DNA of 64,000 bases from Aralia elata (Eukaryota > Streptophyta > Magnoliopsida > Apiales > Araliaceae). How positions within the stretch are numbered: the stretch's first letter is position 1; each line of letters begins with the position of its first letter. The notes beneath the pieces were generated by a model. The model ran no database searches, had not been told where the DNA came from, and worked only from the letters and a program-made list of their open reading frames with translations. The translations under genes and the position numbers were made by a program. Below, in pieces: positions 23,801 to 33,956 of this stretch. Location of the stretch: the NCBI GenBank assembly GCA_034770075.1, contig CM068380.1, forward strand, positions 23,490,638 through 23,554,637, in the 5' to 3' direction.

Positions 23801-24343
23801 TGTTAACGCCAAATTCTGACCGCTCGCCAAATCACCAAATAACGAGCCGAAAAGACGTTTAACGGTGGAGGATATGTAGCTGTTTAGTGCTTGTTAACAT
23901 GGAATAAAATAATGATATATGAAAATAAAATAATAACACCAGATTTTTACGTGGGAACTCAATCGGGAAAAAATCACAGGAAGAGATATCAGAAATCCAC
24001 TATAAAAATATTATACAAATTGGAGAAAATAATATTAGTAATTATTTTCTCTCTTCCTCACTTTTTTCTATAACTCAAATGAGCTATTTTTCTCTCCACT
24101 TCTAGAACTCTCGGATTAATTCCTTTGCTCTTCTCTCTATTACTTGCTATTGAGCTTGGTTTGTGAATGTGGAGATGTCCCTTGCTGCGAGGGTCTCGGA
24201 TGCCTTTTATAGGCATAACATAAGTTGCTCCTTTCTGACAAATGAAACCACAAGCTGCCCATTTTTGACAAAAGTGATCCAAGTATGCTCATTTTGACTA
24301 CAAGCATGTTTATTTTGACTACCATGAAAAACATACCCCAACA
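23801..24343 (-). repeat. 5' LTR of the non-autonomous element
   Basis: 543 bp, starts TGTTAACGCC at 23,801 and ends CCCCAACA at 24,343. It lies next to the primer-binding-like sequence at 23,781-23,800. Confidence 0.92.
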
Positions 24344-25410
24344 GTTATATAGGCTTGTGTGTTTGGAATTTGAACATGGCATAAAAAGAAGAGTTGTATG
24401 TATGGAAGTTACCTACGCATAGCAAAAAGAATGAAGTTACAATTCATTATAGATTGTGTTTTATGAATTATTTAGTAAGGCTAGTCAGAATTTGTAATAT
24501 TCTAACCTAGTTTCTAAAGATCGAATTCTGGAATGTTTGAAAAAGAGGCAGGGATCTGGGCCTATATGGTATGAAACTTGATTGTATAAGGTTTAAGTTC
24601 GTTCAAGAATGAACATAAACGGGCGTGTAACGAAGGAGTTACGATTAAAATAAAATTAGGGTTTTGGTTAAAGTTAAAAAAACAGTTATAGTTATAATTT
24701 TACAATTAAGTTAAGGTGAAATTTTGAGTAATAATATTTTGTGACGAATAATATTGTATTTTGGCGTAATGAGGATGTTGTTCAAGAATTTAGGACTTAC
24801 TGTCGAATTATGGAGATTATCAAGAAAAGTTCACAAGAATATTAGATATGATACGGGAAGTAACCGATGAAAGTTAAAATTATTACGAAAAAACTATTAT
24901 GTTGATATTCCATAAAATTGTAAGCGACTCAGAATTGAGTACAAAAGAAAGAAATATTGGATGTAGATGAGAAATGACAGAATAAGTTAGGCAAATGAGA
25001 CAAATTCCCTAACTCATAATAAATTTTGCAAATTATGCAAGTCCTTTATGAATACATTCTTTATTTGAGCAAGTTCCTTAATTTGTTGTAATTATGCAAT
25101 TTATGAGAATTCCTATGATTCAGCTAAGATTGTAAATTTTAAGATATCTATGAGTTTTTGAACTCATATTATTAAGGTAAGTTCTTGAACTCTTATTAGT
25201 ATGGTAGGTTTTTGAACTCATAGATAATTCTACTTTAAAAGTATTGGTCATAAATACATCGATGACAATGATCCCTTACAAAACAAATGGTTAAGATGCA
25301 AATGTTCAGACAAAATGCACCAATCTACTTAGTTTTTACATTTCAGTGTATACACAATACAAATTGTTAGGATTAGCATGTACATTTTTGTTTGAGTAGA
25401 GATGGGATAA

Positions 25411-26260
25411 TTAGTGAACGCCAAAAGTCGGGTTAAAGACAGACGTGTTCCTCCTGCCCTTACTTTTGACTACAGAAGCCCTGCATGTTTTGCTTTTCTT
25501 GGATTGCATAATCTTGTCAACATCGTCACTAAACTGATCCTCCTGGTTAGATTCTTGCTCCGTGTCAGGGTCTAAACATCTCGTGCAGACAAATTTAGCA
25601 GGTATTTCATCTTGATCATCGATCCCAGCACACCTTGTGTGCTGCCAAGTTTCACATTCATCACAAGCCAACATTTTTTCACCATCATCATCTTTGGCCC
25701 CACACGCACAATCTACTATCCAGTTTTCTGTTCCTCTCTCCATCCGAAATCGACCAAGCCCATGTGTTCCAAGGCATCTTCCACGTACCTTGACAGACCC
25801 TCTTGAGCCAACCAATAACTTCAAAGTCATAGAATCATCCAGAGGGCCATACTCAAGCATTTCTTCAGCTTCAAACCTCTTAAACATCACATACACTTCT
25901 TGAAAAGCTTTGGTGGCTTCAATCTTTAGGTCAGCAACAGAAACATTGTCCGGTAAGATAAGCAGTTCTGGAGGTAGGGTCAGGTCATCTTTAGAGCAGT
26001 CTGTGAGTTCAACATGACACCAGAGGTAGATTGCAAAGGGGCTTGAAGTTTCTGGTTTGTCAGGCTTGTAGTCCTTGACAAAATGCTTGCAATCAAGAAG
26101 TCTAGTTGCAGAACTCATAATCATTTCTCTCGTGGCTTGTGATAGGTAAGATGTCGTTGTCTGAGGATAGACAATCAAATCATACATGTATTTCAAACCA
26201 TGAATGACTTGCTCTTTTGATGGTTGGTCTACGCTCATAACGGAACCACTCGGTTCAAGC
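25411..26260 (-). CDS. PHD-finger gene, exon 5
   Basis: 850 bp including the stop at 25,411-25,413. It begins LEPSGSVMSVDQP, then has YDLIVYPQTTTSYLSQATR and the C4HC3 PHD finger. It ends in a Lys/Arg-rich tail (MQSKKSKTCRASVVKSKGRR). The acceptor is CTTGCAG. Confidence 0.93.
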
Positions 26261-29200
26261 CTGCAAGTACAAAAATGTAATGAAAAAGTCAGAAACTCGA
26301 GCAATATGAATATTGTGCAAATATACCGTTATTCTAAGAAATGACGTACGCCTCTTGTACCTTAATTCGATTGTACTGCTATTATTATATCTATTGTTAA
26401 CCACCAGGCCGTTAGATGCTACCTTCCCACCCAAATGTTTTAGGCAGTAATCAAGAAGCTCGGGTGACCCTGTCCTGGACAGGGCGCCCTTTAGAGCACG
26501 TCTTGATACCCAGCCAGCATCACTGCCTGGTGTTGCTAACAGTACTTTAATCATAGCTTCTTCGACTTGTTTAACATCTTCTATTGACCATTGACATGAT
26601 GGTTTGTCACTTTCTCCGGTCTTGCATGAACCGCCACACCTTTTCCAGATCAGCAGTAACATAAACGAGAAAAGGTCCTGTAAAGTTACAAGTTTTGAAT
26701 CCGATATCGACTGGTAGAATGCGATCAGTTCCTGTAGGCGAGTTGCTGGTCTACGACCATGAAAGGTAAAGAGGGACAAAGGTATGGTTGATAGAGAAGT
26801 AACTGCATTCTGGTAAGCATTCAGTGTTGTACCATAACTCCCTGTGCCAAACTTATATCCCCAGTTTCCATACCAAGAATGGCCGTAGGTGATTGCATGC
26901 AAGAGTCTATATTCCATTCCATATTTTTTCGAAACATCCATCACGCTGATCTTCCTGTTCAAAGAAACTGAAACGATAAGAATCATGTATGTACATACTT
27001 TTATTTGTTCCTAATTAAGATGCCAAGGTCATAAGAGAATTTGTAACTTCGTTTTGCTGTTTGTTTCTGTTTGTGTAAATACTTTTAATTTTTTAATTTA
27101 TCTTGAGAGTCTTTGTATACATACAAGTGTATATAACTAGCCTTTCCTCATTTTAAGGCTGTGTTAGGCTTTGATAAAACATGGAGTAAAAAAAACTAGG
27201 GAAAAAAAAAGGTAGAGAAAATATTTAATGAAGAAAATATGAAGATCAATGTTGAAATCTAGTGTAATGAATGATTATAATTTTCTGGAAAAAAATCCCA
27301 AATTCTAAACATACCCTATATTCTCCATCTAAAAATGAAATGATTAAGCAAAATTATTTTCTCACCTTTATAATTTCAACAATAAAAGTATCAATTAATT
27401 TTCAACATCATTTACCAATACTTAAAATTAAATATGTTTTCTAGTGAGTAATTAGTGGTTGACAATTAAAAATCAAACCATAAAATGTTTTCCTAATTAC
27501 CAGTTAGTAAATTCATTTATTTTTTGTTCAATTTTGTTTCATACTATTCTTTTTGGATATGTTTTTTTAAGTTACATTACTATTTTTTAGTGACACCGCC
27601 ATTATAATCCGTTCCTTAAATTAGATATAATTTATTTCAAGTTAAAATTTTCCAATACTAGTTCTTAGAAAATTCTTATTGAAAAAAAAAGCTTTTAAAA
27701 TTTAACAAAATAAACTTTAATATGCATAAAAAAATTAAAAGAAAAATCATATAGCATTGAATGGAATCATGGACGGCATATTCTATATAACATCCTGAAA
27801 AAATCCGAGCCTGAGTACTTTTCTTTTTCGGTCTGTCCCAAAAATAATTTTCCATGTCGTGAAATGTCATTTTCTGGGTGGCATTACTTGGCTACAATCT
27901 GTACATCTTATTAAATGCCTATAACAGACGACTGTATACATTTACACCTGATACAAACGTATCAATCACATAGCTCTAGAATATATGTATGTGAAATCTT
28001 GTCTAATAAAGTAATAGTAATATATTTCAAGAAAAGGATGTTATTTTTGTTCTAGAGCTGCCATTCCTTTTCAGCCGTATATTTTGTTTCCCACTTTTAT
28101 TGTTTATTTATTATTAAGAAGAATTTAAGCTATATTAAATATTAACCACCCAATGTGCAAGTATTTTAACATTATTTTTACTATTGATTTTTCGGACTCC
28201 GTGTTCAATAAGAACAACATAGTTTTGTTGTTTTTTTTTCCTCCTCATCGCAGTTTTTGGCATTTTTTACGTCACTTGTCACCTCACCTCCACCACCACA
28301 CTTTCACCTCCTCCCCAAGTATGCCTAACAACTAACAACTAATTGAAGAAAAATGATGTAAATATTGCCTAAGATGTGGATTGTGAATAATGTGAAACTG
28401 TGAGCGATAAAACTGAAATAGTAATATGTGAGTCTATTTTTTACAATTTTTTATCTATGTATTCATATAAGTTGGTATTTAATATCAACATAAGTTAATC
28501 GTCAGATATAATAAAATTCCTAATTGAACTCACAACTTGACTCAAAATCAACACTCAACATTTTCACTTCTGTATCACAACACCACACAACTTGCATAAG
28601 AGCACACACGAGAATGCGTTCAATATGTAGAACAAGCCCTTGTCATTAAAGGGAAACAAGAACAAATATCTATGATGTAAAAGCTTAGCCACCGTCATAT
28701 TTTTTTTCCTGACACTAAACATCCTGACAGATAAGTTTCTATTTTGCAAAATTGTCTATATTTAAAATAAATAAAAAAACTCATGTAATGAAAATCATAA
28801 ATAAACAAAGGGGTCCTAACCTGACTGCAAGGGTTTGACACAATCTGTCCCAAAAGTTCAAAATATCACAGCCAGATATAATCTTAGAACCACCTTCCCT
28901 GCCATTGAGTGTTATCAAGTGGCCATATCCATTTGAATGAACCACGCCATGCAAAAGATGTGTGGTATCCTCAAGTTGAGGAGACAACCAATCCTCATTG
29001 TTATCCTCCGCAGTCACAAAGTTGCAACTCTTGCACCTACAAACAGGGCAAAACACACAAGGTAAACATTTAAGGAAAATGATTTATATGTCGACTAATT
29101 TTATGTAGAATTTGGATATCGATTAACGTAAAATTAAAAGTGATAGACTACAACAACAATATGTGAGTCCCTTCCTTACTACCTCCTACCCCATGCATCC

Positions 29201-31265
29201 ACATGTATCGGTGTTTAATATCGACATAAATTTGTCGTCATATGTAGTAACATTCTTTCATTAATGTCGATGATCAATATTGCTAAACTAGTTTGAAATG
29301 TTAGATTGTCTATAAATAAACGAGATCACACCTACACTCCCTCTAACCCAAAACAGATCCAATTTTGGAAATCAGATTTCACATAATAAGTTGCCAAGGT
29401 AATAACACCAAATACATAGATTTTCAAGAAAGCATTCAAAATGATGTGTCCTAACAGCGAAAATGAAATCGAGTTCTCAAAATTGAGAGAAGGGGTATGC
29501 TAAACTGACACAAACATGACATCCGTACTTGAATGTGACGATAGAAGCACACTCATTCATAATTACAAGTGCGTGCAAGCAGTTGTGATACACCATCGCA
29601 CCAAAAAAAATCTAATCCACTTGATCATTCATCCCGATGAAAATTAATTATCATGCTTAGCCAATACATGAATTAAAACTAATACATGTAATTAAGTGGA
29701 TAAGTCATCACCAATACATGAGTTAAAACTAAATTTAGAAATCTAATAATACATAAGTGCATCTTACGGGTAGAGAAGACTGTAATTATTAAACTTTTGG
29801 GGTATAAATCTATATAAATGCCCAGTCTTCTAGAAATATTATGACTAAACTCAGAGAAGAAAATATAGTCAAATTACTCAAAGTTGACCCCAAAAAAACA
29901 TGCAATTCCACGTTATTCTTTCACAAATAAATGACAAAGAATGATAATAACAAAAATAAATGTAAGGGATAACTTCTTTGTGAGTCCTCAAACTACAGTT
30001 GCTTTTCATATTTAATCCCCTAAATAATTTTTCCCATATATTGTCCTCAAACTATACATTTGTTTCACATTACTCCCCAAATTGTAGCTACTTTTCACTT
30101 TTCATCCTCAAATTGTCTTTCATGTTTAGGTCCCTTTAATTACTCTGTTTTTGTGAAGTTGAACTAGGATTCCAAAAAAAATTATAAAGGTTGAGAATGG
30201 AATTCTTGGAAAAAATAATTAGGGGACCAAACTTGATAGAAGGATTATTCCTATGAATAATAATACCAAAAATTACTCCGTACCTCAAATCCGAAAGGTG
30301 CAGCATATTTCCACACGTTGTACATGCCTTTAGAGTGCCTTCTCCCAGTACTTGTGGTTCTTGTACTGGGTTACCAGTAGCATTGTTTTTCTCTGCCGGA
30401 ATAATGAAATGGTATCTCTTCCGGCAAACCGGATGTCCACTCCAACCTTCACGATTAATTTATGTTTTTCTAGTTAGTGAATCTTTTTCGGTGTTTGACC
30501 ACTCAATATTCAAAAATGTGCACATATATATTAAAATTTTATACAATCTTGTTAATGTTTTTTCATTAACCAAAAAATTTGCTAAATACTCCATTACATG
30601 AGAAGAAGTCTTATTTACAAAATTTATAAATTTTTATTTTTTATGTATTTAATTCTTTTTTGATATTCTTGTAGTTTAGTTGTGATGGCATGACATTGAA
30701 CTTTGTTGTTAATATTATATATTTTTTTATTTTTTTATTCAAAAGAAGTTACGCAAATAATAGCTGAAAATAAATCAGTTGTCTTTTAAAATAAAATTAT
30801 CTTAAGTTTAAAAGAATATAGTTTAAAAGAATATATTTGTTCAGACATTTAAGCACAAAAAAACATAAGTGCTTTTGTGACATGGCGTACGGTTAATTAA
30901 CCGTGTGGAAAACCAAAGGCGGGAACTGGGTTTCACTGCTGAGTCAACTCACCTACGACTCGACACTGGTCACAATACACAGATCTAGAAGATCTGACAA
31001 CCTCCTCCTCCACCACGTAGAGGATGACGCCGCCGGCGTCCTCTTCCCCGGCGACCGAGTCGCCGACTCGGAAGAGAATCTGCCACGTCATAAGGGAAGG
31101 GAATAGCGACGTCATCGGGTACGCCAGCCTCGCATGCTTGGAGAGGAAGCAGGGCACAGCCGTCCGGAACGGAGCGCCGGATATCGCATCTCCGGGGGCC
31201 GGAAAAGTGTAAAAATCGGCTGTCACCCTGCGACGACGCTTCAACGGCCTAGCGTTCATTACCAT
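25411..31265 (-). CDS. PHD-finger protein, At1g33420-like (MS1/MMD1 family)
   Basis: Five exons on the minus strand join in frame: 31265-30953, 30446-30284, 29036-28821, 26954-26361 and 26260-25411. They total 2,136 bp and encode 711 residues. All four introns have GT/AG ends and compatible phases. The start at 31,265 (MVMNARPLKRR) is chosen because the family begins this way; ATG at 31,259 is an alternative. An N-terminal Cys cluster starts CDQCRVVG (C98, C101) across exons 1-2. Exon 2-3 add CTTC, CKSC and THLLHGVVHSNGYGH. Exon 4 contains MDVSKKYGMEYRLLHA. A C4HC3 PHD finger lies near residues 613-657 (C613, C615, C628, C631, H636, C639, C654, C657). Relatives such as MS1 and MMD1 are nuclear chromatin readers needed in male meiosis or tapetum. 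This copy looks closest to the less studied At1g33420 type. It is the only gene here that appears intact. Confidence 0.93.
26361..26954 (-). CDS. PHD-finger gene, exon 4
   Basis: 594 bp. Acceptor GAACAG, donor GTACAAG. It encodes ISVMDVSKKYGMEYRLLHA, the glycine-rich HSWYGNWGYKFGTGSYG, the helical stretch around LQDLFSFMLLL, and a winged-helix-like DAGWVSRRALKGAL region. Confidence 0.92.
28410..28530. repeat. Diverged intronic repeat, copy A (intron 3)
   Basis: It shares ATATGTGAGTC, a GTATTTAATATCAACATAA-like block, and a TCGTC-AGATAtAATAA-like block in the same order with 29,155-29,265 in intron 2. No ends or target duplications are clear, so the class is unknown. Confidence 0.4.
28821..29036 (-). 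CDS. PHD-finger gene, exon 3
   Basis: 216 bp. Acceptor TTTGTAG, donor GTTAGG. It encodes CKSCNFVT, the conserved EDTTHLLHGVVHSNGYGH block, NGREGGSK and DILNFWDRLCQ, all hallmarks of the MS1/MMD1 family. Confidence 0.92.
29155..29265. repeat. Diverged intronic repeat, copy B (intron 2)
   Basis: Counterpart of 28,410-28,530, with ATATGTGAGTC, GTGTTTAATATCGACATAA and TCGTCATATGTAG in the same order. The two copies are in the same orientation. Confidence 0.4.
29970..30245. repeat. Dispersed repeat with tandem TCCTCAAACTA motifs (intron 2)
   Basis: GTCCTCAAACTA, GTCCTCAAACTATAC, CTCCCCAAATTGTAG and TCCTCAAATTGTC recur every 30-50 bp. This pattern of repeated 'cctcaaact' is common in short interspersed plant repeats. 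The rest of intron 2 is AT-rich with nothing recognised. Confidence 0.4.
30284..30446 (-). CDS. PHD-finger gene, exon 2
   Basis: 163 bp. The acceptor AAG precedes GTTGGAGTGG and the donor GTACGG follows TTTGAG. It encodes GWSGHPVCRKRYHFIIPA and ends with CTTCGNMLHLSDLR, adding Cys and His ligands of the N-terminal zinc cluster. Confidence 0.9.
30953..31265 (-). CDS. PHD-finger gene, exon 1
   Basis: 313 bp, codons 1-104 plus one base. It ends ...CGAGTCGTAG before the donor GTGAGT at 30,952. It encodes the basic N-terminus (RPLKRRRRVTADFY, a likely nuclear localisation signal), FPSLMTWQILFRVGD, and the first Cys pair of the N-terminal zinc cluster. Confidence 0.92.
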
Positions 31266-31384
31266 GTTTGGATCAAGAGACAAGAACAAAGAAAAATTAC
31301 GGCTAATTGATGGGTCTACGGGTATTAATTTGATTATCTAAATTATCTATACAATAATTTTTATATGTATATATATATGTCATG

Positions 31385-31400
31385 GTTGTGTATATATAGA
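31385..31400 (-). promoter_or_regulatory. Possible TATA box of the PHD-finger gene
   Basis: The minus strand reads CTATATATACAC around 31,391-31,398, about 125 bases before the chosen ATG, at a plausible promoter distance. TA-rich sequence nearby (31,365-31,378) makes the choice uncertain. Confidence 0.35.
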
Positions 31401-31668
31401 TAGAGAATTGTACAAGGAAAGAGGATTTTAGAATCCGAGTGAGTTGGGGTTTTGGAGTGGTAGAGGGAGAAGTCGAAAAGGGAAGTTTTTAAAGTGGGAT
31501 TGGGTCTTATGGCGGTTTCGGATCCTATGGCGGTTCGGGTTTCCAAAACGAAAAGAATTACTACTCTTTAGCTAATTTTTTAATGTTTTTTTAATGTTTT
31601 AAACGTTTTGATTTTCCACGTGACTTATAAAATTTTAATGTGCTGGATTTGAGATTTTCAGAACAAGA

Positions 31669-31870
31669 GACTATTTAGTTCCTGAAGTATTTAAATTTTT
31701 TAGGTTTAGTTATTTAGTACTTAATCTAATTTTTAACGTTGTTACATAATTAAATTAGAATTTTATTTATTAATCAATATTTCCTTTAACAAAAGTTAAA
31801 AAGGTACTTATATGGAATTTTATTTTCCGTGCATATCATATTATTTCGCGAAAAAATGACATGGCAAGTA
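31669..31870 (+). repeat. Candidate terminal inverted repeat, left arm
   Basis: The stretch containing TTAATCTAATTTTTAACGTTGTTA and, further in, TTTTATTTTCCGTGCAT and AATGACATGGCAAGTACATGG resembles the reverse complement of 38,930-39,165 in the same order (CATCTAATTTTTAACATAGTTA, TTTTATTTCCCCCCGTGTCAT, GATGACGTGGAAATTATGTGG). It could be one arm of a diverged DNA transposon about 7.5 kb across, mostly filled by later insertions. Confidence 0.35.
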
Positions 31871-32085
31871 CATGGTTCATTTAGGAGATCATCTGCCGCT
31901 AATATGTTAACTTTCTCTCTCTAAAACTTTTCTCCATCACCAAAACTAGTCGATTTTCTCTCTCTAAAACTTTGTTGTTTGTTTTCTCTATTACCTACTT
32001 GATTCTTCATCTTCACACATTCCTTTAGATTTCTTTTTCTTTTCTCTCTTCCAAATTGTTACAATATATAGATTAAGACAATTTA

Positions 32086-32322
32086 TATAGAAGAATAACG
32101 TGAAATAGGAGTCCTGTTGTCCCACTAGCAGTCCACTAGCTGTTGTCCCACTAGCAGTCCACCAGTAACAGTCTAGCAATCTCTTAGTATTCTGATCCCT
32201 TGTATTTGAGATGCTCATGTATGCTATAAATAGCTTTGCTCTTTCTCTTGTAAATTATGGAAGTCATAATATATTAAAGTCTTATTCTCCTTATTTGTTC
32301 CATTACATATTCAATTATAACA
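32086..32322 (+). repeat. LTR1 (5' LTR) of the small copia element
   Basis: 237 bp. It contains a plausible TATA box TATAAATAG at 32,225-32,233 and the motif GTCCCACTAGCAGTCCA twice. It carries the uninterrupted target GGAAGTCATAATA, an empty counterpart of the hAT site. Confidence 0.9.
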
Positions 32323-32334
32323 TGGTATGAGAGC
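32323..32334 (+). other. Primer-binding site of the small copia element
   Basis: TGGTATGAGAGC directly follows LTR1 and differs by one base from TGGTATCAGAGC, complementary to initiator tRNA-Met. Confidence 0.8.
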
Positions 32335-33525
32335 TTTTTGCTTAACAGCTATTCAATCTTTGTACGTAAGAATGGAAGCTGATGTTTCCATTTTTTTTCA
32401 TCTCTGTTGGTACTCCCGCTGCTTGTAGCAGCAGTCTCTCTCATGGCGGTTACTTCCTGCACGACTTCATCTTCGTTATTTGTTGTCTTGATTTTTTCTT
32501 CTTCTCCTCCCTCGCCATGGCTGAAGCAAACCATAAAAATGGCGCTGGCCCTCTTAACAGCAAGCAAGCAATCCAACAGCCTAGAGCTTTTTCTCTCCTT
32601 TTTCTTTTAACTCTAGTCCACTTTCTCTCTATAAATGGGCGCGTGTTTTCTTTTCTTTTTCTTCTCCCAAGCAACCAACATCCCTCTTAACTTCTCTCTC
32701 CTGCAGCACACACACATATATATATATATATATGAAATAATCCAAAAGGACAAAGCTTTTCTCCTTTGTTCTTTTCCCACTGCACATGTTTTTCCATGCT
32801 TTTCTACCACAAACATGTATCATGTTTTTTTTTCTTACTTCATGAGACTCACCAACATTCCACTACCACAAAAGTCCAAAACTTCTCCCAATATTATTGT
32901 CTTCCACTTCTTTCCTCTTTCTCTCAGAAATAATGTTTCTTCTCCCGATGTTGTCTTCCCATTACTTCTTCTCCCTTGCATAAACAAATTAAAAAAAATG
33001 GCGTCCTTCTCTCTCCCCCTCCACCATCTCTCTCAACCAACTGACATCTCTCTCTCCTCAGACCATCTTATTCTTCTTTTTTTGGGCAGTTGAGGCTCCC
33101 AAAACCCATTAGCAAGAGCTTTCATTTTCAAATGATCACATCTACATCTCTCCTCTCTTTCTTGATCTAATCTACTCACGCCTCTCCTCTCTTTCTTGAG
33201 CTAATCTGCTCACGTGCATCGTCTCTTTCTTGAGCTAATCTGCTCACGCCACTTCTCTCTTTCTATATATCTATATCTCCATCCTCCCTACCCAACCCAT
33301 CTATCTTTGCACCATATCATCACTCTCTTTATTCAAATCTTCTTCCTCTAGCATACGTTCAGCTTTTCCCATTCTCAAGCACAGTTTCATCATTTTTCAG
33401 TTTCACTTTCTCCATTTTCGGGATCAACTTCATAGTTTTCGACTCCATCTATTCCAGTATTTTCATTCCCAATCACCATCTTCACCATTTTCTCTTTCTT
33501 CTTCTTGTCCCTCGTCGCCGCGCCA
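32335..33525 (+). other. Pyrimidine-rich interior without gag or pol
   Basis: This interior is strongly C+T-rich on the plus strand, with many CTCTCTTTCT tracts, a TA microsatellite at about 32,718-32,736 and two tandem copies of TTTCTTGAGCTAATCTGCTCACG (about 33,190-33,250). Several open frames of 60-150 codons exist on both strands, but their residues follow the base composition (Ser/Leu/Phe or Lys/Glu) and show no domain. The sequence may be host DNA picked up by the element, or an expanded leader. Confidence 0.5.
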
Positions 33526-33774
33526 GCCTCTTTCTGCAGCTTCTTCTCGGCCACGGTGGTCTTCTGCTCCTTCTCTTTTATCTCCAGTTATCTCTTTTAT
33601 TTTTATTGTTTTCAATATTGGTCTCTCTCCTTCATCCGCAAACAAGTTCAAAGTGGTGCCCTTCATGTCTCCTCCGCAGATCAGCTGGCTAATGCGCTCA
33701 CAAAGCCATGCTCAATTTTCTTAATTTCAAGAACAAGATTGAAATCTCTACAAGAGCTCCATCTTGAGGGGGCA
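33526..33774 (+). pseudogene. Remnant of copia RNase H C-terminus, copy 1
   Basis: Near 33,635-33,770 the translation reads FIRKQVQSGALHVSSADQLANALTKP and ends LHLEGA just before the purine tract. This is the standard end of copia pol (H-V-S-ADQLAD-LTK). It shows that the element derives from an autonomous copia by internal deletion. The reading frame upstream is not RNase H. Confidence 0.8.
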
Positions 33775-33956
33775 TATAGAAGAATAATGTAAAATAGGAG
33801 TCCTAGAAGTACTCTAAGAGTCCACTAGTTGTTGTCCCACTAGCAGTCCACCAGTAGCAGTCTAACAATCTCTTAGTATTCTGATCCCTTGTATTTGAGA
33901 TGCTCATGTATGCTATAAATAACATTGCTCTTTCTCTTATAAATTATGGAAGTCAT

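Larger units (their letters stand above)
21807..24343 (-). mobile_element. Non-autonomous LTR retrotransposon, 2.5 kb
   Basis: Two nearly identical LTRs (21,807-22,342 and 23,801-24,343) start TGTTAACGCC and end ACCCCAACA on the plus strand. The 5-bp target duplication GTTAT is intact at 21,802-21,806 and 24,344-24,348. On the minus strand a primer-binding-like TTGGCGCTAGGAGGAGGGCC adjoins the right LTR (23,781-23,800), and the purine tract AGAGAGTGGGGGGCAA adjoins the left LTR. The 1.46-kb interior has no protease, reverse transcriptase, RNase H or integrase, so the element depends on a helper. The primer site resembles those of Ty3/gypsy (Tat-side) elements, which is inference. Confidence 0.93.
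20820..25240 (+). repeat. Ty3/gypsy LTR remnant, plus strand, split by insertion
   Basis: With the element at 21,807-24,343 removed, this reads like a gypsy LTR on the plus strand. There is a GA-rich transcribed-leader-like block at 21,285-21,380, a motif GTAACGAAGGAGTTACGA at about 24,626-24,643 (the solo LTR at 50,516 has GTAACGAAGAAGTTACGA), and a degenerate array of GCAAGTTCCTTAA-type motifs at about 25,010-25,220 that recurs at 53,090-53,240. Ends and target duplication were not found. The stretch 20,322-20,820 before it is AT-rich and holds nothing I recognise. Confidence 0.55.

Noticed and set aside
25612..25903. Plus-strand open frames of 64 and 88 codons
   Set aside because: They lie antisense to exon 5 of the PHD-finger gene, including its zinc finger. 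Cys/Ser/His richness is a shadow of that coding strand.
31361..31546. 61-codon minus-strand frame just upstream of the PHD-finger gene as an extra N-terminal exon
   Set aside because: It ends in TATA-box-like repeats coding YIYIYI. Family members start at MV-N-RPLK, which is matched at 31,265.
32382..33093. Overlapping open frames of 60-150 codons on both strands
   Set aside because: They follow the pyrimidine bias of the copia-derivative interior, show no domain, and overlap each other in different frames.
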